Positions 10,052-20,746 of a stretch of 64,000 nt of DNA are shown here, one piece after another. The translations under genes and the position numbers were made by a program. Position 1 is the first letter of the stretch; every line of letters begins with the position of its first letter. Under the pieces are notes generated by a model. The model saw only the letters and a list, made by a program, of their open reading frames with translations, ran no database searches and was not told where the DNA came from. The stretch is from Salticus scenicus. Its lineage: Eukaryota; Arthropoda; Arachnida; Araneae; Salticidae. Where the stretch lies: contig OZ005656.1 of NCBI GenBank assembly GCA_963930645.1, positions 272,287,695 through 272,351,694 on the forward strand, in the 5' to 3' direction.

Positions 10052-11195
10052 CCCATCATACTATATGTATGGGGAACTTAGGTAATCGTGAAAATTTTCA
10101 ACCTCGGTTTTTTGACATTTTACACGTTTTCTGGTGTGAGGAATCCGAAAATGACAAAATTTGTATGGTGTCTGTCTGTAGGGTGTCTGTTAGTGTGTTA
10201 GTCCGTTAGTTTGTTAATCTGTGTACACGATATCTGAAGAACAAATTGTCGCAGAGAGGTCAGATCAGTTTTAAATTATTACTTTCGACACTGGCAAGAA
10301 CTCTATTCATTTGCAATATTCGAATTTAAAAACTTCGTAAGTTATTAGAAATTTACGATTTTCTTAACATGGGAGAATAGGACAAAAATTCACTTAAAAG
10401 TGCATTAGATGGAAACTTTTTACTGTAAAAATATCAGACCAGTTTTAAAATATCAGTTTTGATGCCTAAATGAACATCAGTAACTATAAATATGCTACTT
10501 TGAAAATTTCGTAAGTTATTGGAAATTTACGAATTTCTTAACTTGGCAGAATAGAGCAAAATTTCACATGAACGTCAATCTTGAGGGATATTTTCATCGT
10601 AACGATGTCAAATCACTTTTGAAATATTATTTAGTATACTGGCATGAATATCATAGACTATGATTTTTCCAATTTAAAAAATTCGTAAGTAATTTGGAAT
10701 TTACGATTTACTTAACATGTCAGAATAAGGCAAATTGAGCATAAACTTCCATTTTGAGGATCATAAATACATTAGACAACTTCAAAATTACATTTCTGAT
10801 ATTTTTTTGTACATGATTGAATACAAATATTCTAACAGAAAAATTTCGTAAATTATTCGTAATTTACGATTTTATCAACATAGCGAAATTATAAATTTTT
10901 CATATAAGTATGAATTTTGAGGATTATTGCACTGGAAATAGTAGCATGAAAACTAAACAACGGAATTTACCCTGATAAAATAAATTAATAGATTAGAATA
11001 AGATAAATAAGGAACTTATCAAGAATGAAATCCTTGCCTGCTAGGCAAGGATTTCATTCAGTTACTGTATCATGCTTTTGCCAAATTCATTTCTTTTAAC
11101 ATGATTATAGTATGTCTCGCACTAGAAATTTATGAGAGCATAAATACGATGGGGAACTGACAGAGTGCCCTTATGCCAACTAGTTTTTTTTTTTT
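10052..11195 (+). repeat. Composite repeat, member 1 (head, four ~172-bp monomers, tail)
   Basis: Starts with a hairpin (CCCATcATAC at 10052 with GTATGGGG) running into GAACTTAGG. The head has TTTGACATTTTACACGTTTT, a GTCTGTCTGTAGG tract and CGATATCTGAAGAACAAAT. Four diverged monomers follow, each with TTCGTAAGTTATT and TTTACGA, at about 10334, 10508, 10682 and 10845. A second GGGGAACT at about 11150 marks the tail (GGGGAACTGACAGAGTGCCC). No coding frame is visible. Confidence 0.7.
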
Positions 11196-11628
11196 TTTTT
11201 CAGTTTTAGTGGGTAAAAATGTATAAGGAACAGTACAAAAATCCTACGTGGTGTTTTAGTTGTAGACCTATGTTATTTCTGTTCGGAAAAATACGTAATT
11301 TTCAAGTTACTTTTTATATTTATAATACTTGCTTTAATTATGGTACATTGTTTTCCTGCAATTGTCGCACCCGTAGTTTATTATAGTTAATTCACGTTTT
11401 TATATCTTCAGAATCGGAATCATGAGATTATTTTTGTATTTATTGTTTTTGTAGCAACACACAATACAACAACCATCATATCTATTTATATGCGAATTTG
11501 TCATTGATACCATTTATTTCTACTAAATAAATAAATAAAAACCTACTACACTTCAAAAGACTTTCACTATCATTATTCCCGGGGGCTTTTATGGTTGTAG
11601 TATGTCCTTTTATAGGATTTCTGATGAC
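11196..11628. other. Intergenic sequence
   Basis: Moderately AT-rich with no gene; a T-tract precedes it. The last eight bases (CTGATGAC, 11621-11628) look like the target duplication of the next element. Confidence 0.5.
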
Positions 11629-12191
11629 CAGTGTTGCCAGATGGTCGACAGTCAATTTGCCCAAACAGACTTTTAAATTTCCCCAAATCAGGAGGTTTTT
11701 TTTTTTTTTTTTTTTTTTTCAAAAAGAAAAAAAAAATCCCCAACTCGATTCCTACTAAAAAATTAATTTTTGTAAACATATTTTGAAATATTTAAGTCCA
11801 AAATTTTCCCCAAATGAAGTACATTTTTGAAAAAAAAAAAAAAAGTTTTATACATACTAGTTATATGAAATTTTTAAATCTTGTTAAAGTCCTTTAGTGC
11901 TGAGGATGTACGTAAGATATGCCTTTCATCCCCAGGGTAACCTGAAGATGCCCTGGGAAGAAGGGTATCTTTAAGCAGTCAGTACATACTTAAAAAAAAA
12001 ACTGTGAAAAGTCCTTATACGTAGAGACAACCCTCAACAGTTGCAAACGCTGTAAATTTATCAGGTAGATCAATTTCAAGTAAAAAAGTTGAAAATTCCT
12101 CAGATTTCTTGCCGAAATTTCAAAAATCACATTCCCCAGAAGCGCAAAAAATCCCGAAAATGGGTGCAAAATCCCCAATCTGGCAACACTG
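11629..12191. mobile_element. hAT-like MITE, 563 bp
   Basis: The ends are perfect 13-bp inverted repeats, CAGTGTTGCCAGA. The eight bases outside are CTGATGAC and CTGCTGGT, matching at five of eight, compatible with a decayed 8-bp target duplication as used by hAT elements. The interior is noncoding, with a long T/A tract at about 11697-11730 and A-tract at 11830-11844. Confidence 0.7.
11910..11972. other. Imperfect ~60-nt hairpin
   Basis: AAGATATGCC and CCCCAGGG pair with CCCTGGG and GGGTATCTT around a loop of about 13 bases, with small bulges. The size and shape resemble a small-RNA precursor, but it lies inside the hAT-like MITE and may simply be internal structure of that element. Confidence 0.35.
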
Positions 12192-13084
12192 CTGCTGGTT
12201 TTTCTTTCCAAATCTAAATTCAAAAGACCACGCCATCTGCCGTCGATATATATAGGATCGGATTGGTTACAGATGTTATTACCTACGAATACCTCTATCA
12301 TTTCGCGTCGAAATGCATATTGGTTATTAATAAAATTTGATAGTTTTTTTAAGGTTAATGAAATCTATTTCTAATGATTCATTACAGTTAATTTTAGTCA
12401 ACGCAGTTATTTTTCCGAATTTTATATCATTTTATATTCTTTAATTCGTTTTTTGATTTTTCCGTTCGTTTCGATCAGATATTTTGATCAGATTTCTTTT
12501 GTTTTTTGATTCGTTATTTATTATTTACATAAACCAATATTGGACCTATAATAAATCCACTTTATTTCACAGATATACCATTGTAAGTCATACACTAATA
12601 ATTTAAAAATTTTTATTTAAAGGCCATCAATTTAAATGGAGTATATTAAATTATTGAATTAAAAGTTAATCTTTCCTCAATACCTTAATAATTTAAGTGC
12701 ATGTTTCTAGTTGTAATCCTATACATATTTTAAAGGAAAATATTTTATTTTCGCATAAGTAGATAATGGCCTTATTGATTATTGAATTTAATTCAACCTA
12801 ATTTTTGTATTCTATAAAGGTGTGTTGAAATCTTTCATCCCTTAATGACATTTAAAATAAAAATTTCAAATTATTCAATATAGGAATTAAGTGGGATTGG
12901 TGAGAAATAAATTTAATTCTATGGTTGATTTATGTTATGCATTACGTATTTTAATAAATTTTTGTTAATTCATCTAAGTTTCATTATGCTATTTCTTAAA
13001 GCTCTTTTTATCGTTTTAAATAATCAATTTCTTATTAAAAATTACATCTATAGCTATATTTAACAAAGCTGTACTTTTGTATGC
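12192..13084. other. AT-rich sequence without a gene
   Basis: Ordinary A+T-rich DNA; no TIR pair, long open frame or RNA gene recognised. Confidence 0.5.
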
Positions 13085-13360
13085 TAAACGTATCGACTAC
13101 TTTTATACCTAAATACAGACCTTAATGCAGCTTACAAACGATATAAATTACAATGTGTTTCATGTGAAATACAACTGATCGGGAAAAATCTACTTTCCTT
13201 ACCAAAATCGGCCTTGATCGCAAATCATTAAGTTCAAGAAAACTTAATGACACTCCTTTTCCAATGTCCTATGTTTTTTCGATGAAAAGACGTTCCTTAC
13301 ATTCTTCTCTTATCAACGTTTTGTTTAGGTTACAGAAATTTATCGAATCGGGGAAAGAGG
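13085..13360 (+). repeat. Dispersed repeat R1, copy 1
   Basis: Similar by eye to 23970-24260 in the same orientation. Shared blocks include AAAAATCTACTTTC, CTTGATC.CAAATCATTAAG, AAGAAAACTTAATGAC, TCGATGAAAAG and CTTATCAA.GTTTTG. It contains the small hairpin ATTAAGTTcaagAAAACTTAAT region, kept in both copies. Its nature is unknown. Confidence 0.7.
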
Positions 13361-14268
13361 AAAAAAAAAAAAAAAAAGAGAGAAAGAAATATATTGTTAA
13401 GGAAGTTGCAAAAAAGGCTAGGTTATATGTGGCTTGATTATTTAAATCGAAAAACTTTTGCAACTAATTAGAAGTTTTTCTGAAAAACAGAACCAGTTTA
13501 CATTTAAAATAAAAACTAATGGCTGGAAAGTTAAAATCTTCTCAAAAAAATATTTCTTTTTGATCAAATGGGTTTTCCCCCCTTTTATGATAAACTGAAA
13601 TATTCAAAATGCATCATTTGTAATTCTCTAAAACTATTTTTTTTTTTTTTTTGATAAGAGTCCTAAAAAAAATTTGTGGACTTAATATACTCTTTAGATA
13701 CTTTCTAAATCAGTTTAGAGTAAACCATAATTCAATTATCTCTCTCTTTTTTTTTTTTTTTTCCTTATCCTTCTGAGTTTCAAGTTGGCTAAAATGCTAG
13801 CAATATATTTTTGACAACACATTTTTAATTTTTGGAATCAACAAATTTTAAATAAATATATTCAAATTTATTGTTAGTTTAAATAAGATCACAGATAAAC
13901 ACTAAATTCATAAACATTTAATAATAGTGAATGTAAAATAAAGTTTTCATATCATGGCTTTGTAGCCCACATTTCACCGCAGGCTAAATGGGCTACTCTC
14001 TTTGATACAGGAACAGCGAGAGCACACTAGCAGGAGCAGCGATAAGCACTTTGATACAGGTGCTCGCCTCGATTGCGTCAGATGTTATGTCACAGTTGAC
14101 ATATTGCGCATGTGCGCTTAGAAGATGAGAAGAAATATGAGTTAAAATTCTAACATTTTTCCCTTTTTAACGAACATTTTCTTAATAAAAAGATATATGA
14201 AGCATGTACAAATTAAGAAATTACAGTGAATCAATTTATTTTATATAAAATCTATTCTAAGAAAAAAA
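13361..14268. other. AT-rich sequence with a G+C-richer patch at 13960-14125
   Basis: A- and T-tracts surround the region (13361-13376, 13631-13650, 13748-13762). The patch has a duplicated CTTTGATACAGG (about 13999 and 14050) and a GCGCATGTGCGC palindrome (14106-14117). It could be a fragment of a repeat or of a promoter; no reading frame supports a gene. Confidence 0.4.
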
Positions 14269-14709
14269 TTACTAACAAGGAAACATTCATAAAGGTGTCG
14301 TCTTCAAAAAATGTTGGAAAAAAATATATATATGGGATTCTACTCTTCCTAAAACACCAGAAAGTGAAAAAAAACACCGGTTGAAATGAATTACAGCGAC
14401 CACAAAAAAATATCAAAATTAAGCATATTTGGCGATTTCACATTGTTAGGCGATTGATTTTGTGTACTTGGCGGAGAAACAAAACACGGTTCTGTTCGAA
14501 CACGGCAATCTCAGTGCTAGCAAACTGAACGCCTAACAGCGCTAAATCGCCAAATATGCTTAATTTTGATATTTATTTTTTGTGGTCGCTGTAAATAATT
14601 TCAGCCGATAATTTATTCACTTCCTGGTGTTTTATGAAGAGTAGAATCACACATATTTTTTTCAATGTTTTTTGAAGACGACATCTTTTGAATGTTTCTT
14701 TGTAAGTAA
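14269..14709. repeat. Near-perfect 430-bp hairpin (fold-back MITE)
   Basis: Two arms of about 180 bp (14275-14460 and 14530-14703) are inverted copies separated by a loop of about 70 bases. Landmarks on the left: TGTCGTCTTCAAAAAA, GATTCTACTCTTC, AAAACACCAG, TACAGCGACCACAAAAAA and AATTAAGCATATTTGGCGA; the right arm is their complement. The superfamily is unknown. Transcribed in either direction it would give a long double-stranded stem. Confidence 0.85.
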
Positions 14710-15289
14710 AATCGGTTTGGCAGAAATTCATTTAAAATGAGTCGTAAGAATTGCCTTTAAATAGACAGATCTTCGACCCAGAAGCGAATGATAACAAACA
14801 CCCGCCTAAACAAATAAGTAATCTTTTTGTAGGAGTGATCATGAATCATCGTCGAAAATAATGTAAAACTACGTATATATGCAAGAATTGCAGAGTTTAC
14901 CCAATACATGGGGATATTCTGTTTTAGAAATTAGCGAATAATTTATTATATTTAAATTATAATAGTTAAGAAAGAAAAGCATTGTGAATAGCTAAAAATA
15001 TATAAATGTACATATGATATATTTCAATAATGACACTCATATTTTTCTCGCTTTTGTTATTTGAATTTGTACGTTTAACAAATTAAACGTAACATTACAT
15101 TTTCTTCACTTGTCAAAAACTGTTTACAAAATTTTGTTTTCAGCAAAATCTCTCAGACTAATTCCTTTGGGGGAAGAGCTAGTTATATTTTGATTAATAA
15201 TCACATTAATTAGTAATAAAAATCATTTATTTGTTTATTTATTATTTTATTTTTTTTTCTTTCATGTAAGATAGTAAGTATTTTTTCTA
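14710..15289. other. AT-rich sequence
   Basis: No gene. The TA at 15288-15289 is the left target duplication of the following mariner. Confidence 0.5.
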
Positions 15290-16621
15290 CGAGGGCTGTT
15301 TTTTTTCAACCTCCGATCACACGGTATGAAGGCCAGACATGCGGCAGGTGACTGACATGCGCAGTATGTGACAGCGCATCTCCTCTTCTACACGCTCTGT
15401 CACTGCCGAGTGCAACACGCTAATTGGTTTTCAGCTGCAGTCAAGTAAACATGGCTGTCATTATTGATTCTCCCGCCAAGTGTGAATTGCGAAGTGTTTA
15501 TTCGTTTCTTGCAGGCAGAAGGGAATAGTGCAGCAGAAATTTATCGAAGAATGAGTCGAGTGTATGGAGACAGCTTTATGAGTGAGGAATGAGATGTGAG
15601 GGTTGTTCAGGAATGGTGTCGAAAATTTAAAGATGGCCGAACTGATGTGCATGATGAAGGAGGTCAAGGACGCAAGTCTGTCGCTACAGACGATCTTGTT
15701 CAACGAGTTCACCAAGTGGTTAAAGAAAGGCGTAGGTTCATCATAAGCGAATTATTGAGGAAGTTTCAAGATCTGCCTTGTACTCTATAGTTACTGAAGA
15801 GTTGCGCTACAGAAAAACTTTTGCTCGCTGGGTTCTAAAGATGTTAACGGACAACCACAGAACATGCCGAATGGCAGCAGCTTTGTTTTTCTTGACCGTT
15901 ACAATATTGGTGGAGAAATTTTTTTGAAATCCATTGTGACCGGTGATGAGACATGGATTCAATATGACACGCCCGAAACGAAACGACAATCTCAGCAATG
16001 GATGCACACAAATTCTCCACACAGACCTAAAAAATTCAAACAAACCTTCAACATCCGTAAGATTATGGCAACTGTTTTTTGGGACCAAAAAGGTGTGTTG
16101 TTTGTGGAGTTTATGCAGCCGGGAACAACAATTACTGCAGATTCCTATTGTGAGACTTTGCGACGCTTACGGAGGGCTATTCAAAACAAAAGAAGAGACT
16201 TGCTAACTTCCGGAATGATCCATGACAATGCCCGTCCTCACAGTGCTCGTGTAACCCAACGGCTCCTTAAGCAATTTAAAAGGGACATTTTCGAACACCC
16301 ACCATATAGTCCCGACCTAGCGCCCAGTGATTACCATCTTTTCACGGAACTAAAGAAGTGGTTTGGAGGGCAAAGCTTTCAAAATGACGAGGAGCTTAAT
16401 GAAACCGTCATTAACTCACTTTAAGTCTCTGGCGGCAACATTTTATGAAGAGGGTATTTCAAAGCTTGTTCACAGATATGACAAATGCCTCAATCGTAAA
16501 GGTGATTATGTAGAGAAGTAACCCTTAATCTACATTACTTTTGGCAATAAAATCATTTTTTTTATTTACCCGTTTTTCTTTTATAGCCTATCGGAGTTTG
16601 AAAAAAAAAAAATAGCCCTCG
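15290..16621 (+). mobile_element. mariner transposon, 1332 bp, inactive
   Basis: Inverted ends CGAGGGCTGTTTTTTTTCAA on the left and the complement CGAGGGCTATTTTTTTT on the right, each flanked by TA (15288-15289 and 16622-16623). The length is typical of mariner. It encodes one transposase, now frameshifted. Confidence 0.95.
15451..16521 (+). pseudogene. mariner transposase (D,D34D) pseudogene
   Basis: The frame starts MAVIIDSPAKCELRSV and then shifts. EIYRRMSRVYG, REWCRKFKDG-like (VQEWCRKFKDG) and the HTH linker DEGGQGRKSVATDD follow in the next frame. The catalytic domain is in a third frame (15864-16424): VTGDETW (first Asp, about 15944), the mariner signature WMHTNSPHRPKKF, HDNARPH (second Asp) and YSPDLAPSDYHLF (third Asp). 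There are 34 residues between second and third Asp, the mariner D,D34D spacing. A last shift near 16418 restores the C terminus ending in GDYVEK and TAA at 16519-16521. At least three frameshifts plus a stop (TGA, about 15590) make it dead. About 355 codons in total, the usual mariner length. Confidence 0.93.
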
Positions 16622-17948
16622 TAGTTTCTCTCTACCCTGCATTTAATCTCTGCATTAAATTAATCTTGCTTTCATGCTTCATTGGTTAAGTTTGGTTTAG
16701 GTAAATCTGGGGCTGATGTATGTAATTTTTTTTTTTTTTTTTTGGCTTTAAGCTTACAGATGTATAGAAATTGACCAATTATTTGCATACATTATTCAGT
16801 CGACGTACACTAAAGAAGTACTGTTTTAATGCATGCTTTTATATTTTGATTTTGTTAATTTAACCCTCCATATATATATATATATATATATATTATTCAG
16901 ATAGATAGACAGATACCATTAATTAATATATATATCTTTTTACAGCCGCACTATATATTTATTTGTACTGAAATTTCCTCCGCAATAATATAAAATTCGT
17001 CTTCATCGTTGTGAAAACGATATTATGAAAATAAAGGCACGAAAAACGTTTAAGATTGATGCTGTATTTATTATTCATGTCTGGAGTATGAAAACAAGAT
17101 GCGTTTCATAAGAGCTCTTTTAGCATTAATAATTTTTGTCTGTTTTTTATCCGACTCTTTTCTTTGCTCAAGGGAGCACCATGCATTGTATAAACAAACA
17201 AGTAAAAAAATGAGAAGGAATTTCTAGAACTTGTATTTCCGAAACATTTTAACTCTATTAGAAATATTCATCCTTCACAGGAAAGGTCGAAGAAGATATT
17301 TTTATTTCCATATCTTTGTATTTATACAAAAATTTAAAAGATAGTATTTTAACAGACAAATATCAGATTTCAGAATTTTCATTTTGTATAATAATAAATA
17401 ACCGAAATGTATATTTACTTAAAAGAAAAATCTATTAAACTTTAAAAAATGTAAAACATTTCTCTTACCCTGCATTTTAGCAGAAGATATTTTGATTAAT
17501 AATCTTTCATTCTTTCTTCTTTGATTTGCAGGTTAAAATTAGTTAAGTACATCTATAATTTGCATGATATTTATATATATATATTCCGACAATTTTCAGC
17601 AGTCCTGCTTACACACTATATTTTGTGTATGCAGAACATATTACACATAAATTTAAAAAAAAAAAAAAAAAAAAAATGCGTGATGAACTTGAAATTCACT
17701 TCCAGTCATTTTTAACCATAGACGCCAATGTATCTGAATTATTTTTATGCTCCTGTAAAAAAATATTGAATGTATTTTATGCTATATTCTATTAGTAGCA
17801 ATTTTGTGCGTATAAAAAAAAGTATTATTTCCGTTGTGTTTAATACAATCTACACATGTTCATAAGTTCCAATGTGAATTTTCGACCATAGAAGTAATGT
17901 ATTTGAATTTTTTATGAACATGTACACGAGCCATTTGTCTTATCTCTG

Positions 17949-17983
<35 letters not shown>

Positions 17984-18474
17984 AATTATAATACCATGTT
18001 ATACAGATATGAAAAATCGAATTTTGATTTCCTGCTAATATCAGTATTTGATTCATGTTGATAACTGACAACACAGCCCCACTTATTTAACATAATCCAG
18101 CGTTTAAAAATTTGATTTTCAGATAATCTGGATTTCAAATCATGGATTAGAATTAGTTAGAGCATTTAATATAACAAATTTTTAAGTATTTAATTTTTAT
18201 TAATTTTTAATTATTTTACAAAACTATTTTTTTTTTCAGTAAAAATATGCTTCAAATTTATAGCGATTTGCAGTATATTTTTTACAATTAATTAACTGTT
18301 AAATATTATCACAAATATTGATACTATCTTATTTAGAAATATTTTTTTTTTCGATAATTTATATAAATTCTGCCTCTCTTTTAATTATTACTAACATTCT
18401 TTTGGTCCTATTTAGAGTAAAATTAGTAAAAGCTTATGACTTTAATTTTACTATGTGGAGTTTTGCATACTGAA
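16622..18474. other. AT-rich sequence without a gene
   Basis: Contains T-tracts, a (TA)n run near 16871-16893, A-tracts at about 17658-17676 and 17953-17982, and no recognisable domain. Open frames here run through the tracts and have no similarity I can name. Confidence 0.55.
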
Positions 18475-18690
18475 ATTTCATGAAATTTACCCCCCCCTCC
18501 CCCTCCCCCACACACCATCCAACCAAAACATAATTGAATAAAGCAGGGGTTTAAAACCAGTTAAGAGCAATGTGAAATGATAAAAAGACGGGTTGTTTTA
18601 AACTTTATGCCGTGAAAAGATCTAGGTCCCAAATTTACGTATGAGCGATCCGTCAAGTTTTGACGGGTATTGACTAGTATTCAATTATTT
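18475..18690 (+). repeat. Dispersed repeat R2, copy 1
   Basis: Similar by eye to 29725-29905: CC(C)TCC, CCAACCAAAA.ATAATTGA, AGCAGGGG, TTAAAC.GGTTAAGA, AACTTTATGC.GTGAAA, GATCCGT and GACGGGTATT.ACTAGT. The C-rich start includes a CCCCCCCTCCCC tract. Its nature is unknown. Confidence 0.7.
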
Positions 18691-19379
18691 GCTAGATGTG
18701 CAATGTAAAGGAATTAAACTTTAATTATTAAAAGTTTAAAATCTTCTTGATAATAAATAGGCAAAATAAGAAACATTGTATCATATTTAATCATATATAT
18801 AATCTCAATCTAATATATGGAAATACTTAATAGCGCATACCATAAAATATTTCATAAGCAGTCAGAACGAGCGTATTTTGTGCATTACATTATTCGATTG
18901 TTATCTTGATGAATTATGTAGCACTTATGTTGCTCTCACACAATCAAATAGATTATTCAAGGAGTTTCATTCATGTTATTATAATACATAAACTATACGG
19001 TATTTCGTCCGACGCGAAAACTATGCTAAATTTATCAAAATTTAAAATTAATGCAAAAAAAAAAAAAAAAAAAAATCTTTCTACGCATTATTTAATTAAG
19101 TAAAATTTACGATTAGTTATTAATGAAACGCGATGTATTTTAGATATTTCTTCTAGTACTTTTAATATATCATTATTGAATAATTGCTAATAGAAATGTT
19201 GTAATTGATATATCAAATCATAGGATAAAATTTTATTTTACTACTTAACATTTATTCAGTTTTAATACTGTTATTTTATCCATTAGTAGGTGGTTGTCCT
19301 TTCTAAATTAAAATCTTAATTAAACTTATTGCTAACTATTTCAAATATTCAACTTTTTAAAAATTTTTAGCTCCCAAAT
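18691..19379. other. AT-rich sequence
   Basis: No gene; an A-tract at about 19054-19074. Left TIR of the next element was searched for here and not found. Confidence 0.5.
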
Positions 19380-20441
19380 TACGACAAACGTCGAATATGC
19401 AACACTGCAAAGAATAAGAATATTTTCTGTGCGAAGATAAAGGCTCAATACAAGCTGGGTGTTCATCGGACAACCATATGGAGAACTATCAAATCTGCAA
19501 CATTCATTAAATTTAAGAAAATGAAGGCGAAACCAACCCTCACTCAAAGCACAAAGATATGCTGTTGGAATGGGCAAGAAAATGGATTTTAGACCGACTA
19601 AATTGGAAAAAGTCATCTTCCCAGATGAAAAAAAGTTTAATCTCGATGGCCTGGACAGATTTCATAGCTACTGGCGCGATTTGAGAACCGAAGAAATGTA
19701 CTCTTGAAAACGTCAATCTGGAGGTGGGTCTGTCATGGTGTGGGCAGCCATAGGTTTTAAAGGGATTTTCGAATTAGAGTTCGTGGAGAACACTATGCAC
19801 TCTGTAGATTACGTCCAGATGCTCATAAGGAACCTCCGCCGTCAAGCAGTCGAGAAAGCTGGAAGAAATTATATTTTTCAGCAAGATTGGCATCTGTGCA
19901 TACAACACATATCGTGAAAAAATGGTTCCGTGACAATAAAATTAAAGTTCTGTATTAGCCCTCAAAAAGCCCCGATTTAAACATAATGGAGTACGTATGG
20001 GGTATTCTGGTCGCCGTGTTTACGTAAACGGAAGGCAGTTTAACACGAAAGATGAACTAAAATCGGCCATTCATATTAGCTTGGAAGACAATCAGCTTGG
20101 ATGACCTCATGCCACTATATCAGTCAATGCCAAGGCGTTTACTGGCTGTTCTAAAAGCCCATGGTGGCTTTACAAAGTATTAGATACAGTTTTTGTTACT
20201 CAGTTATTTATTTTTTACATGTGCGTTTAAATTCATGCAACACGTATTTTTGTCATAAATTCAATAAAATTATTTTCGAAAAAATATTATTTGTCTTTCA
20301 TTGTTTTGACTCGTATTTTCATTTCTTGAATCATACACATACAGTTTGCATCAAGTGTCACCTATTCATATTTTTTTATTGCACTTCTATACCATTCTAA
20401 TTCTTAAAGCTAAGGTGCGTTTATATTCATGCAACGCACTG
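19380..20441 (+). mobile_element. Tc3-like transposon, left end lost
   Basis: The right end reads AAGGTGCGTTTATATTCATG then CAACGCACTG followed by TA. An inner copy of the GTGCGTTTAAATTCATGCAA box lies about 195 bp inward (about 20222), again an IR/DR pattern. No matching left TIR is visible, so the element is truncated on the left within its transposase. Confidence 0.8.
19420..20140 (+). pseudogene. Tc3-like DD34E transposase pseudogene, 5'-truncated
   Basis: Fragments in several frames follow a Tc3-like order: LGVHRTTIWRTIK (second HTH), KKMKAKPTLT, EWARKWI, then FPDEKKFNLDGLD (first Asp, about 19624, with Pro where Ser is usual), GGGSVMVWAAIGFKG, YIFQQD (second Asp, about 19885) and SPDLNIMEYVWG (Glu, about 19990). 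Counting across a one-base shift after QQD, the spacing is 34 residues. There is a TGA near 19706, a TAG at about 19957 and several frameshifts. The first HTH is missing. The element is long dead but has kept its three acidic residues. Confidence 0.85.
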
Positions 20442-20746
20442 TATATTACTATAAATAGAAGTTTAACTTGTGACACACAAAGAAAAGATTTCAAATATTA
20501 AAAGATTCGTTTAACACAAATGCGCACATAATTTATTTACTGTTGTAACGAAGCGACATCGACATAATTAAACAACAAGTTCACAAGGAAAAAAAAAAAA
20601 AAAACTCCACTAATGAGAACTGCTAATAAGTTTACAGTGTTTATATACTATACTTAATATTATAAGTAGTTTATAAATAACTTTTTTTCACGTTAACCAA
20701 ATTACATTGAAAGATGGGCTGACTCTTCTTCGAAATTTAAAAATTA
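20442..20746. other. AT-rich spacer between two Tc1-type elements
   Basis: No gene. TATATTACTATAAATAG follows the TIR; it is vaguely like the TATATTAGCATAAA repeat found after two other Tc1-type elements, too short to be sure. Confidence 0.45.

Noticed and set aside
11990..12301. 103-codon minus-strand open frame
   Set aside because: It crosses the end of a hAT-like MITE and its flank, so it is not a conserved unit; no domain recognised.
14100..14120. GCGCATGTGCGC as an NRF1-type site
   Set aside because: It has two extra bases compared with the GCGCATGCGC core, and there is no gene next to it.
15451..16521. A working mariner transposase
   Set aside because: At least three frameshifts and a stop interrupt it, although the D,D34D residues remain.
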